Position numbers and translations under genes: made by a program
The notes under the pieces: model-generated
Seen by the model: only the letters and a program-made list of their open reading frames with translations
Told to the model about the DNA's origin: nothing
The model's database searches: none
Assembly (NCBI RefSeq): GCF_030814475.1
Contig: NZ_JAUSVF010000002.1
Coordinates: 682,001 to 746,000, forward strand
Length of the DNA: 64,000 nt
DNA from: Pararhizobium capsulatum DSM 1112
GTDB lineage: Bacteria; Pseudomonadota; Alphaproteobacteria; Rhizobiales; Rhizobiaceae
Direction: 5' to 3'
Part shown: positions 8,961 to 19,047 of the stretch, piece after piece
Position numbering within the stretch: position 1 is the stretch's first letter
Layout of the letters: each line of letters starts with the position of its first letter

Positions 8961-11177
8961 ATGAGGCTTCCATATGTTCGGCTGAAGCGAAACTGGCGCG
9001 AAACGCTGATTGTTTGGCTCTATGGCATGGTTGCGCTGGTCGCCTGCCTATCCGCCGCCGTCTATACCCAAACCGTTCTCGACCGGCTGACATTCCTGGT
9101 GTTCGATGTCTACCAGCGTGTTCAGCCCAGGCCGGAAACCGGCGCGCCGATCGTCCTGGTAGACATTGACGAAACCTCGATCAATGCGCTTGGCCAATGG
9201 CCATGGCCGCGCACGGTGCTGGCCGACATGGTCAACCGATTGAACGAGATGGGCGCTGCGGTGATCGCCTTCGACATGGTGTTTCCCGAGCCCGACAGAA
9301 CGTCGCTCGACCGTGTTGCCGAAGACCTCAAGCGCGCGGGCGTCACGATACAGGTGCCGCCTGGCGCGCAAGCCAACAATGATATCGTGTTCCGAGATGC
9401 GATCGCAGCTGCAAACGTTGTGACGGGCATCGCAATCACCGATGAAAGCGACGGCGGCTTGCCGAAACCGAAAGCCGGCTTCGCTTTCGGCGGGGAGGAT
9501 CCTCGTACTTTTCTCGCGGGGCGGCGGGGCGGCCTCGGCAATCTTCAGATGCTGGATGACGCTACGAAAGGGATCGGCTTCTTTTCCTTTCCACCAAGCC
9601 CGGACGGCATTATCCGCGAAATTCCCGTCATTACCCGCGTCGGTGATGCCCTTTACCCAGCTCTCTCCATCGAAGCCTTGCGCGTTGCGCAGGGCGCCAG
9701 CGGCTTCATTTTGCGAACCGCCAGTGCAAGCGGCGACGACAGCGCCGGCCAACAGGCGTTGACCGCCGTCAAGGCCGGTGACTTCGAGCTAGCGACAGGC
9801 CCGCAAGGCGAATTCTGGATCTACTACTCAACGCTGCCGGACCTGATGACCATCCCCGCAGCCAAGCTGCTGCAACCGCTGCCCGACGCCAGCCTCACCG
9901 AGCGCCTAAACGGCGCGATCGTCATCGTCGGCACCAGTGCGATCGGGCTGCGCGACATCGTGGCAACGCCCGTTGCGGCGAGCATGCCCGGGATGCGCGT
10001 GCATGCGGAAATCCTCGACCAGATCATCGGCGGCACTTTTCTGTCCCGACCGGATTGGGCAAAAGGTGCGGAAGTTGCTCTCGCCTTCACCCTCGGCGTG
10101 CTGCTGATCATATTCGTGCGCGGGGCCGGTGCGCTGACGGGTGCCGCAATCGCGATCTTCTTCATTGCGGCGGCAGCAGCCACGTCGTGGTACGCCTTCA
10201 GCACCTGGCGGATCCTGCTCGACCCAATCCTGCCGGCAGCAGCCGTCGGTTCCGTTTTTTCCGTGACCATGCCCGTATTGCTGCTGCTGACCAGCCGCGA
10301 AAAAAAATTCGTGCGCTCGGCGTTTTCGCTCTATCTTGCACCTTCTCTGGTCGAACGGCTCGCGGAAGATCCTTCGATGTTGTCGCTTGGCGGAGAGCTT
10401 CGGGAACTCACCGTGCTCTTCTGCGACATCCGAAGCTTCACCTCGCTTTCCGAAAAACTCGACCCTCAGGCGCTGACCACGCTCCTGAACAACTTTCTCA
10501 CACCAATGTCGGACGTGCTTCTCAAGTCCGAAGCGACGATCGACAAATATATGGGTGATGCCATCATGGCGTTCTGGAACGCGCCAATGGAGATTATGGA
10601 CCACCGCCGCCGCTCATGTCTTGCCGCTCTGAAGATGCTGCAGGCGCTTGACACTCTCAACCGTCAAAGGGGCTATAATCTCCGGGTCGGTATCGGCCTC
10701 AACACCGGCGATTGCTGTGTTGGCAACCTCGGTTCGTCGCAGCGTTTCAGCTATTCGGCGATCGGCGACGGCGTCAATGTCGCCTCCCGCATAGAGGGCC
10801 TGTGCAAGGAATATAGTCTCCCGGTTCTCCTCTCCGAAACGGTCGCCGAGGGGGCGGAAGACCTCGCTATCCTGCCGGTCGATATGGTGCAGGTTACCGG
10901 ACGCGAGGTGCCGGTCACGCTTTTCACGATATTGGGGGACGCGGATGTCGCCGCACGATCCACATTCCATCTACTGCACGCGGCCCATACGCGTTTTCTC
11001 AGCGCCTATCGTGCGGCCGATTTCGATCGGGCTCGCGCCGCCCTCGAACAGGCGATGGGTCTTGGAGAGGAAAGCCTGAAACAGCTTCATGAGCTCTACG
11101 CGAAACGCCTATCGGCGCTTGAATCGGACGGGGTTCCCGAAGGGTGGAACGGCGTTTTCGTCGCTCTGCACAAGTAG
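8961..11177 (+). CDS. CHASE2-domain class III adenylate cyclase
   Basis: Membrane adenylate cyclase of 738 residues. One N-terminal membrane helix (about 16-37) is followed by a periplasmic CHASE2 domain starting near VLVDIDETSINALGQWPWPR. Three further helices lie near 370-445, then the cytoplasmic cyclase domain (about 480-660). Metal-binding Asp489 (FCDIRSF) and Asp533 (KYMGDAIMAF) are present. So are the ATP-selecting pair Lys529 and Asp603 (AIGDGVN), with Asn606 and Arg610 for transition-state binding. All key residues are intact, predicting cAMP rather than cGMP synthesis. The gene starts 46 bases after the FecR gene. The periplasmic sensor could respond to the FecR protein or to envelope state; that is inference. 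Confidence 0.88.
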   Translation: MRLPYVRLKRNWRETLIVWLYGMVALVACLSAAVYTQTVLDRLTFLVFDVYQRVQPRPETGAPIVLVDIDETSINALGQWPWPRTVLADMVNRLNEMGAAVIAFDMVFPEPDRTSLDRVAEDLKRAGVTIQVPPGAQANNDIVFRDAIAAANVVTGIAITDESDGGLPKPKAGFAFGGEDPRTFLAGRRGGLGNLQMLDDATKGIGFFSFPPSPDGIIREIPVITRVGDALYPALSIEALRVAQGASGFILRTASASGDDSAGQQALTAVKAGDFELATGPQGEFWIYYSTLPDLMTIPAAKLLQPLPDASLTERLNGAIVIVGTSAIGLRDIVATPVAASMPGMRVHAEILDQIIGGTFLSRPDWAKGAEVALAFTLGVLLIIFVRGAGALTGAAIAIFFIAAAAATSWYAFSTWRILLDPILPAAAVGSVFSVTMPVLLLLTSREKKFVRSAFSLYLAPSLVERLAEDPSMLSLGGELRELTVLFCDIRSFTSLSEKLDPQALTTLLNNFLTPMSDVLLKSEATIDKYMGDAIMAFWNAPMEIMDHRRRSCLAALKMLQALDTLNRQRGYNLRVGIGLNTGDCCVGNLGSSQRFSYSAIGDGVNVASRIEGLCKEYSLPVLLSETVAEGAEDLAILPVDMVQVTGREVPVTLFTILGDADVAARSTFHLLHAAHTRFLSAYRAADFDRARAALEQAMGLGEESLKQLHELYAKRLSALESDGVPEGWNGVFVALHK

Positions 11178-11192
11178 CGGAAAAGTCTGGAC

Positions 11193-12212
11193 CTATTTCT
11201 TGCGGCCGCTTTGCCTGCGCGCTTGCGACGGCGTTTGACCGAAGCTCTGGCGGAAGCGCTTGGTGAAGTGCGACATGCCCTCGAAGCCGACGGCAAGGGC
11301 AATATCGATCAGCGGGCGTGTCGGCTGGGCGACGACCATGCGCATCGCAGCATCCATTCTAATCTTCGTATAGGCCTCGCTCGGCGACATCTGCATGCTG
11401 TCACGAAACAACCGCTCCATCTGCCGGCGTGATAGGGATACTAAGGACGCGATGCTTTCGATCGGCAACAGATCCTCCACATGTTGTTCCATCAACATCA
11501 GCGCAAGATGCACGCGGCGATCACTGGCTTCAAGGCCAAGCGGTGAGCGGGCCTGAATGTCGGTGCCATCGCGGCGATGGGATATCTGCAGGATTTCCAG
11601 TGCGTTGCGTTCCGCCTGCTCGCCGATGTGATGGCGCACGATCGTTGCGGCAAGGTCAGCAACGGCACTGCCGCCGGCACAGGTCGCCCGCCTGCCGTCA
11701 AAATGAAAAATTTGCGCCGATGTGGCGGGCTGCCCGGGGAACCGCGCCCGGAACTCACGGTGATGCAGCCAGCTGACGCAGGCGCAGTGATCTCCCAACA
11801 AGCCTGCCTGCGCCAGAACGAAGCTGCCGGTGCAAAGCCCGATGAGCCCGACCCCTGCAGCATCGGCCTTGCGCAAATAATCGAGGGAAACCGAATCCAG
11901 CGGTTCCTCGACGCTCAAAAGACCACCGACGACGGCGATATAGTCATAATTGGTCGGGTTGGTGAATGGCGCTGTCGGCGCGACCTGCACGCCGCAGCTC
12001 GACATGACGAAATTGCGCGACCCGTTCAAAACGTCCCAGTCACAATGCACCCGGCGGGAGCGGTCCTCGAAGTCGCTCGCGAGACGCAGCGTGTCGACGA
12101 AGAGTGCAAAGGCGGAGAGGGTAAAATTCTTGGACAGAACGAAGCCGACCCGAAGCGACTTCGGGCTGCTGGCTGCTGCGACAGCACCTTTTGTTCTCGC
12201 CTCGGTTACCAT
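11193..12212 (-). CDS. GlxA-type AraC regulator with DJ-1/PfpI domain
   Basis: Transcription regulator of about 339 residues. The N-terminal two-thirds is a DJ-1/PfpI amidotransferase-like sensor domain with the nucleophile-elbow region GLCTGSFVLAQAGLL; the Cys is present. The C-terminal AraC double helix-turn-helix runs from EDLLPIESIASLVSLSRRQMERLFR to GFEGMSHFTKRFRQSFGQTPS. The start at 12212 is preferred over an upstream TTG at 12230 because GGAGCGGGGAG sits just before it. GlxA relatives often sense amino-acid or betaine metabolites; the target here is unknown. It converges on the cyclase gene with 15 bases between stops. Confidence 0.85.
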   Translation of the reverse strand: MVTEARTKGAVAAASSPKSLRVGFVLSKNFTLSAFALFVDTLRLASDFEDRSRRVHCDWDVLNGSRNFVMSSCGVQVAPTAPFTNPTNYDYIAVVGGLLSVEEPLDSVSLDYLRKADAAGVGLIGLCTGSFVLAQAGLLGDHCACVSWLHHREFRARFPGQPATSAQIFHFDGRRATCAGGSAVADLAATIVRHHIGEQAERNALEILQISHRRDGTDIQARSPLGLEASDRRVHLALMLMEQHVEDLLPIESIASLVSLSRRQMERLFRDSMQMSPSEAYTKIRMDAAMRMVVAQPTRPLIDIALAVGFEGMSHFTKRFRQSFGQTPSQARRQSGRKK

Positions 12213-12283
12213 GTCGCTCCCCGCTCCCAAGCCTGCGCCGAGGCATCGTTACTGCATATAAAAGGCTACAGCGAAGCTTTGTA

Positions 12284-12297
12284 CGTCATGTATGACG
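12284..12297. promoter_or_regulatory. Palindrome CGTCAT-GT-ATGACG
   Basis: Perfect 6-base arms with a 2-base centre, about 72 bases upstream of the GlxA-type regulator start. Candidate operator; which protein binds is unknown. Confidence 0.4.
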
Positions 12298-12364
12298 CAC
12301 GGCGCTTAGCCGTGATGGGTCCCGGAGCAGATGAGCAAAATTCAGGGCCAATCGATGGCGGCCA

Positions 12365-12382
12365 TGCGACATCAATGTCGCA
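12365..12382. promoter_or_regulatory. 18-bp perfect palindrome TGCGACAT-CA-ATGTCGCA
   Basis: Perfect 8-base arms around a 2-base centre, in the divergent region about 155 bases upstream of the GlxA-type gene and 190 bases upstream of the PadR gene. Candidate operator. Confidence 0.4.
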
Positions 12383-12506
12383 ATTCATGCGATAGCGGAG
12401 GCCAACAATCTCCTTGCTCCAAAATCACGCTCAGGGCGGAGTAATCCACGCGGCACCACATAATCAACCAGGCCGCAGTCAAGACGCGCGATCTGGCGGT
12501 ATGACC

Positions 12507-12557
12507 AGATATATCTCGACAGGGCAATTCCGATATATCTTGATTTTCGATATATCG
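12507..12557 (+). promoter_or_regulatory. Three GATATATC palindromes before padR-like gene
   Basis: AGATATATCT at 12507-12516, CGATATATCT at 12531-12540 and CGATATATCG at 12548-12557. The last ends 17 bases before the ATG at 12575. Repeated short palindromes so close to a PadR gene are what autoregulatory operators look like. Confidence 0.6.
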
Positions 12558-12574
12558 TGATCTATATCGAGATC

Positions 12575-13135
12575 ATGAGACACAAACATATTTTCGGCTT
12601 TGGCCGACACTTTTCACCGCCCGGCGACATGCCCGGCAGACATGGCGACCCGCACCACAGACACGGCCGGGGCGGCCGCCTGTTCGACTACGGCGAGTTG
12701 CGCTTGCTGATCCTGGCCCTGATTGCCGAGGCACCAAGCCATGGCTACGAGCTGATCAAGTCCATCGAGGAACGTTTTGGCGGCAGCTACACGCCAAGCC
12801 CGGGCGTCATCTATCCGACGCTCGCCTGGCTCGATGACATGGGTTACGCCGTGATCGAGCCCGAGGCCGGCGGACGCAAGCGCTACCGCATCACCGCCGA
12901 GGGCGAAGCCTTCCTGACCGCCAACCGCGCCATGATCGACGAGCTCGTCGCCCGCGGGCGCGAAGGCGGACCGGGTGGACGCAAGGATCTTCCGCCGCAG
13001 GTTCTGCGCGCCATGGAAAATCTGAAAATGGCGATGCGGCTGCGCTTCAAGCGTGGCCCGATGGAAGACGAAACTGCCAATGCCATTGCCAAGGCGCTGG
13101 ATGAAGCGACCCAGATCGTGGAACGCCTCCCTTGA
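12575..13135 (+). CDS. PadR-family repressor with His-rich N-terminus (YqjI-like)
   Basis: PadR winged-helix repressor of 186 residues. A His/Gly-rich N-terminal stretch (HGDPHHRHGRGGR, about residues 22-34) precedes the PadR core, with ILALIAEAPSHGYELIKSIEERFGG and the family hallmark YTPSPGVIYPTL. A C-terminal dimerisation helix ends the protein. The layout matches E. coli YqjI, a metal-responsive repressor of a ferric-siderophore reductase gene, whose N-terminal tail is also His-rich. No such reductase lies adjacent here. An in-frame GTG at 12557 sits inside an operator palindrome, so the ATG at 12575 is preferred. Metal sensing is inferred from the tail. Confidence 0.8.
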   Translation: MRHKHIFGFGRHFSPPGDMPGRHGDPHHRHGRGGRLFDYGELRLLILALIAEAPSHGYELIKSIEERFGGSYTPSPGVIYPTLAWLDDMGYAVIEPEAGGRKRYRITAEGEAFLTANRAMIDELVARGREGGPGGRKDLPPQVLRAMENLKMAMRLRFKRGPMEDETANAIAKALDEATQIVERLP

Positions 13136-13161
13136 GAACAGGGTGACGCACGAACGTTGAA

Positions 13162-13195
13162 GCCGGGCGGGAAAATTACCCGGCCCGGCCTTTTT
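13162..13195 (+). terminator. Rho-independent terminator after padR-like gene
   Basis: GC-rich stem (GCCGGGCGGG paired with CCCGGCCCGGC, one bulge), loop AAAATTA, then TTTTT. It lies 26 bases after the PadR stop and before the convergent ABC-F gene. Confidence 0.75.
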
Positions 13196-13198
13196 ATG

Positions 13199-14821
13199 TC
13201 AGCTGCGCAGACCCGGCGCCTCGTGGCCGGTGCGGGCGACGTATTCCGTGTAACCGCCGCCGTACTGGTGGACACCTTCCGGCGTCAGTTCCAGCACGCG
13301 GTTCGAAAGCTCGGCCAGGAAATGGCGGTCGTGCGAGACGAACAGCATGGTGCCTTCGAAATCAGAAAGCGCCTTGATCAGCATTTCCTTGGTGTCGAGA
13401 TCGAGGTGGTTGGTCGGCTCGTCGAGCACCAGCAGGTTGGGTGGATCGAACAGCATGATCGCCATGACCAATCGTGCCTTCTCGCCACCCGACAATACCC
13501 TGCACCGCTTCTCGACGTCATCACCTGAAAAGCCGAAGCAACCTGCAAGCGCCCGCAAAGGTCCCTGCCCTGCCTGTGGAAACGAATCCTCCAGTGACTG
13601 AAACACCGTGCGCTCGCCATCGAGCAGGTCCATGGCGTGCTGGGCAAAATAGCCCATCTTGACGCTCGCCCCGACATTCACCGTGCCGACATCCGGTTCG
13701 GTCGCGCCGGCAACGAGCTTCAGCAGAGTGGATTTTCCTGCACCGTTGACGCCCATGAGACACCACCGCTCGCGCCGGCGGATCATGAAGTCGAAGCCTT
13801 CATAGATGCTGCGGCTGCCATACTTCTTGTGGACATTTTTCAGCGAGACCACATCTTCACCGGAGCGCGGTGCCGGGCGGAATTCGAAGGCGACCGTCTG
13901 GCGGCGCTTCGGCGGCTCGACGCGATCGATCTTCTCCAGCTTCTTGACCCGGCTCTGAACCTGCGAGGCATGGGAGGCCCGCGCCTTGAAGCGCTCGATG
14001 AACTTGATTTCCTTGGCCAGCATCGCCTGTTGGCGCTCGAACTGCGCCAGCTGATGCTTTTCGTTCAGCGCCCGCTGCTGCTCGTAGAAGCCATAATCGC
14101 CGGCATAGCTGTTGAGCGAACCGCCATCGATCTCGATGATCTTGGTGACGATGCGGTTCATGAATTCCCGGTCGTGGGAGGTCATCAGCAGCGCGCCGTC
14201 ATAGCCTTTGAGGAAAGCCTCCAGCCAGATCAGGCTTTCGAGATCAAGGTGGTTGCTCGGCTCGTCGAGCAGCATGACATCCGGACGCATCAGCAGGATG
14301 CGGGCGAGCGCCACGCGCATCTTCCAGCCGCCGGAAAGCGCGCCGACGTCGCCGTCCATCATTTCCTGTGTAAAGCTCAAACCGTCGAGCACTTCGCGCG
14401 CCCGGCCGTCGAGCGCGTAGCCGTCAAGCTCCTCGTAGCGCGCCTGCACTTCGCCGTAGCGCTCGATGATTGCGTCCATCTCGTCCATCCGGTCCGGATC
14501 GACCATGGCCGCCTCAAGCTGATGCAGCTCGGCCGCAACCTCGCTGACGGGACCAGCGCCTTCCATCACGGCAGCAACGGCGCTCTGGCCCTCCATCTCC
14601 CCGACATCCTGGTCGAAATAGCCAACGGTTACGCCCTTTTCGACAGAGACTTGTCCTTCGTCCGGCGCGTCCTGTCCGGTGATCATACGAAAGAGTGTTG
14701 TCTTGCCGGCACCGTTCGGCCCCACGAGGCCAATCTTTTCGCCCTTGTTGAGGGCAGCGGACGCCTCAATGAAAAGAAGGCGGTGGCTGTTCTGCTTGCT
14801 GATGTTTTCAAGGCGTATCAT
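13199..14821 (-). CDS. ABC-F family ATPase (YbiT/EttA-like)
   Basis: Soluble ABC-F protein of 540 residues with two nucleotide-binding domains and no membrane segment. Domain 1 has Walker A GPNGAGKTT (about 35-43), signature LSGGWKMR and Walker B LLLDEPSNHLDL. A charged linker (about 240-300, FYEQQRALNEKHQLAQFE) follows. Domain 2 has GVNGAGKST, LSGGEKARL and VLDEPTNHLDLD. ABC-F proteins bind the ribosomal E site and modulate translation. Length and the FDQDVGEM-type segment suit the YbiT group. It is transcribed alone and converges on the padR gene. Confidence 0.9.
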   Translation of the reverse strand: MIRLENISKQNSHRLLFIEASAALNKGEKIGLVGPNGAGKTTLFRMITGQDAPDEGQVSVEKGVTVGYFDQDVGEMEGQSAVAAVMEGAGPVSEVAAELHQLEAAMVDPDRMDEMDAIIERYGEVQARYEELDGYALDGRAREVLDGLSFTQEMMDGDVGALSGGWKMRVALARILLMRPDVMLLDEPSNHLDLESLIWLEAFLKGYDGALLMTSHDREFMNRIVTKIIEIDGGSLNSYAGDYGFYEQQRALNEKHQLAQFERQQAMLAKEIKFIERFKARASHASQVQSRVKKLEKIDRVEPPKRRQTVAFEFRPAPRSGEDVVSLKNVHKKYGSRSIYEGFDFMIRRRERWCLMGVNGAGKSTLLKLVAGATEPDVGTVNVGASVKMGYFAQHAMDLLDGERTVFQSLEDSFPQAGQGPLRALAGCFGFSGDDVEKRCRVLSGGEKARLVMAIMLFDPPNLLVLDEPTNHLDLDTKEMLIKALSDFEGTMLFVSHDRHFLAELSNRVLELTPEGVHQYGGGYTEYVARTGHEAPGLRS

Positions 14822-14912
14822 GATGTCCGGACCGTACGGGAAAGCGTGTTGGCTGCGCCCATATCATGTGTGCCCCGTTCTGTCGCAGGCTTTGTTGCAC
14901 TGCGAAGGACCT

Positions 14913-15806
14913 TTAGCTTCGATACCGCAAGGCTTCCACAAGCAACGCGAAAGCTGCCGAAGGTTGGCGGCGGCTGGGATAGTAGAGATGATATCCCGAA
15001 AACGGCGGGCACCAGTCCTCCAGAACCCGCAAGAGCCGTCCGTCCGCGATGTCCGCAACCACATGATCCTCCATCACGAAGCCAATGCCGAAACCGGCCT
15101 TAGCGGCGCGTACGATCATGTTGACGTTGTTGAACGCAAGCGCGCCCTCGACCCGCACGCGAACCTCGCGCCCATCCTTCTCCATTTCCCAGGCATAGAA
15201 TCCGCCCGCGCTCATCAGGCGCAGGTTTATGCAGTCATGCTGCGCCAAATCGTTCGGGGTTGTGGGAGCAGGATGTTCTTCGAAATAGGCGGGCGAGCCC
15301 ACCGCCGCCATACGCAAATCAGGCCCGATCCTGACCGCCACCATGTCCTGCGCCAGCGCCTCGCCGAGCCGCACGCCCGCATCGAAACGATCCACGACGA
15401 TATCGGTGAGGCCGGAATCGATGCTGAGTTCGACCTTGATGTCTGGATAGTCAGGCAGAAGCTTTTCCAGTGCAGGCCAGAGCACCGTGGTCGCCGCGTG
15501 CTCGGCGGTCGTGAGCCGGATCGTGCCGGCGGGCTTGGCGCGCAGTTCGCCCAGGGACGTGAGTTCGGTGCTGATGCTTTCGAGCGCTGGACGCAGCGTC
15601 GTCAACAGCCGTTCCCCCGCCTCGGTCGGCGCGACATTGCGGGTGGTGCGGGTCAGCAGGCGCACGCCCACCCGCGCCTCAAGACGCCGGATCGTGTGGC
15701 TGAGTGCCGATTGGGACGTCCCGAGCTTGGACGCAGCGCGGGTGAAGCTCTTTTCTTCGGCGACAGCCAGAAAGGCGTTCAGATCGACAAGCTCTTCGCG
15801 GCGCAT
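14913..15806 (-). CDS. LysR-family transcriptional regulator
   Basis: LysR regulator of 297 residues. The N-terminal helix-turn-helix is ELVDLNAFLAVAEEKSFTRAA with SQSALSHTIRRLEARVG (about 5-45), and the C-terminal part is a periplasmic-binding-like effector domain. It resembles the subgroup often found beside aldo/keto reductase and cupin genes. It is divergent from the cupin-reductase pair, with 120 bases between starts, so that pair is its most likely target. Its inducer is unknown. Confidence 0.88.
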   Translation of the reverse strand: MRREELVDLNAFLAVAEEKSFTRAASKLGTSQSALSHTIRRLEARVGVRLLTRTTRNVAPTEAGERLLTTLRPALESISTELTSLGELRAKPAGTIRLTTAEHAATTVLWPALEKLLPDYPDIKVELSIDSGLTDIVVDRFDAGVRLGEALAQDMVAVRIGPDLRMAAVGSPAYFEEHPAPTTPNDLAQHDCINLRLMSAGGFYAWEMEKDGREVRVRVEGALAFNNVNMIVRAAKAGFGIGFVMEDHVVADIADGRLLRVLEDWCPPFSGYHLYYPSRRQPSAAFALLVEALRYRS

Positions 15807-15926
15807 TCATGAACTCCGGATATGACAACATGCTGTTTATATCGGCTGGTCCTGGAAATGTCAGGGACCTAGACTCGACGTAGAATGGACGGCACCTATT
15901 TGCCTTCCCACACAAGGAGCATTGAC

Positions 15927-16325
15927 ATGCAGATCAGACAGGCGGGCTCAAGGCCCTCGGCCAAGGGGCCGGACGACTACTTCACCGGGACGGTTCGCAT
16001 TGATGCGCCGTTCAACGGCAGCGGTAATCTCAGCGGCGCAACCGTGACCTTCGAGCCTGGTGCTCGCACAGCCTGGCATACGCATCCGCTTGGCCAGACA
16101 TTGCTCGTCGTTTCCGGCCTCGGGCTTGTTCAGCGCGAGGGCGGACCGGTGGAGGAAATCCGCCCGGGCGATATCATCTGGTTCGAGCCCGGCGAAAAGC
16201 ACTGGCACGGAGCAGCACCGGATTGCGCGATGAGCCACATCGCCATCGCCGAAATGGAGAATGGAACGCCCGTGACGTGGCTGGAAAAGGTCGCGGATCA
16301 GGATTACCTGGGAGATACTCCGTGA
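15927..16325 (+). CDS. Small cupin-domain protein
   Basis: Single-domain cupin of 132 residues. It has the metal-binding motif 1 pattern [21 protein letters not shown] (two His and a Gln about 50-70) and motif 2 [17 protein letters not shown]. The start at 15927 is chosen because AAGGAG lies 8 bases upstream; an upstream in-frame ATG at 15885 has no such site. Members of this group are annotated as quercetinase-like or hydroxynitrile-lyase-like, but the reaction cannot be deduced. The stop overlaps the next gene's GTG. It is probably LysR-controlled. Confidence 0.8.
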   Translation: MQIRQAGSRPSAKGPDDYFTGTVRIDAPFNGSGNLSGATVTFEPGARTAWHTHPLGQTLLVVSGLGLVQREGGPVEEIRPGDIIWFEPGEKHWHGAAPDCAMSHIAIAEMENGTPVTWLEKVADQDYLGDTP

Positions 16326-17023
16326 CGAGGCCCTATGTCATCTGCCACATGATCACTTCACTGGATGGCAGCCTGCATCCCAGCCGCTGGACAAAGAGCC
16401 CGGACGGTGACATCGGCCAGTGGTCGGCGCTCTACGAAGCGTTACACGAAAAATTCGAGGGCGACGCCTGGCTCGTCGGCCGCATCACCATGGCTGAGAT
16501 GAGCAAGGCTAAAGCCCATCCGCCACAGGGCGAGATTGCCGTCACGCGGCCGTTTCATTTCGCAAACAGGAATGCCGGAAGCTACGCCGTTGCACTGGAT
16601 GCTTCCGGCAAGCTGCACTTCGACAAGAGCGACATCAATGGTGACCATGTGGTCGTGCTTCTGGGCCGTGACGTCCCCGACAGCCATCTCGCTGAACTGG
16701 CGGCGGATGGCGTTTCCTACATTGTGTCGACGGAGCCGACCGTTGATCTCGCCGCGATGCTGGAGGTACTGGGAAGCGAACTCGGCATCCGCCGCCTGCT
16801 GCTGGAGGGCGGCGCCGGCATCAATGGATCATTCCTCGCTGTCGGTCTGGTCGATGAACTGAGCCTTTTGCTTTCACCGGCAGTCGAAGGACGCGTGGAC
16901 AACCAGTCGATTATCGAGAATGGAACCGAGGGCCTGCGCGGCAAGATGCAGCTGTCGTTGAAAAGCTTTGAGCAGCTGGACCACGGTGTCCTGCATCTGC
17001 GCTACACGGTCTCCGCCCGTTAA
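16322..17023 (+). CDS. RibD C-terminal/dihydrofolate reductase-like protein
   Basis: NADPH-dependent reductase-like protein of 233 residues with the RibD C-terminal fold. Features are [17 protein letters not shown] near the start, a long [13 protein letters not shown] segment and [24 protein letters not shown], the family's cofactor-binding core. The GTG at 16322 overlaps the cupin stop, so the two are translationally coupled. Riboflavin synthesis is unlikely because the deaminase half is missing. The substrate is unknown. Confidence 0.8.
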   Translation: MTRPYVICHMITSLDGSLHPSRWTKSPDGDIGQWSALYEALHEKFEGDAWLVGRITMAEMSKAKAHPPQGEIAVTRPFHFANRNAGSYAVALDASGKLHFDKSDINGDHVVVLLGRDVPDSHLAELAADGVSYIVSTEPTVDLAAMLEVLGSELGIRRLLLEGGAGINGSFLAVGLVDELSLLLSPAVEGRVDNQSIIENGTEGLRGKMQLSLKSFEQLDHGVLHLRYTVSAR

Positions 17024-17045
17024 GCTTTGACCTCTTCGGACTTTC

Positions 17046-17083
17046 GAGATCGGCGTCAGACCTTGCTGGTGCCGATCTCTTTT
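17046..17083 (+). terminator. Rho-independent terminator
   Basis: Perfect 9-base stem GAGATCGGC / GCCGATCTC followed by TTTT, 22 bases after the reductase stop and before the convergent SDR gene. Confidence 0.75.
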
Positions 17084-17114
17084 GGCTGTCCTCAGAGCAA
17101 GCCCAACGAAGACA

Positions 17115-18932
<1,818 letters not shown>

Positions 18933-19047
18933 TCAATCTTGAGCTTTCAGGTTTCGTGAAGAGAACTTAGAGCCGATCAGCCCCAGGGATAAGGTCGTAT
19001 AATCCGCATGAAGTTATGTCTGTGTTTCATTAATATAGATCTTCAAC

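Larger units (their letters stand above)
12213..12574. other. Divergent regulatory region between glxA-like and padR-like genes
   Basis: About 360 bases with no credible gene. It carries two perfect palindromes on the glxA side and three GATATATC palindromes on the padR side, listed separately. Both divergent regulators are probably autoregulated from here. Confidence 0.6.

Noticed and set aside
13637..15103. Long rightward open frame (488 codons) opposite the ABC-F and LysR genes
   Set aside because: It is antisense to clearly conserved Walker motifs and has no recognisable domain; high-GC DNA often leaves such frames open.
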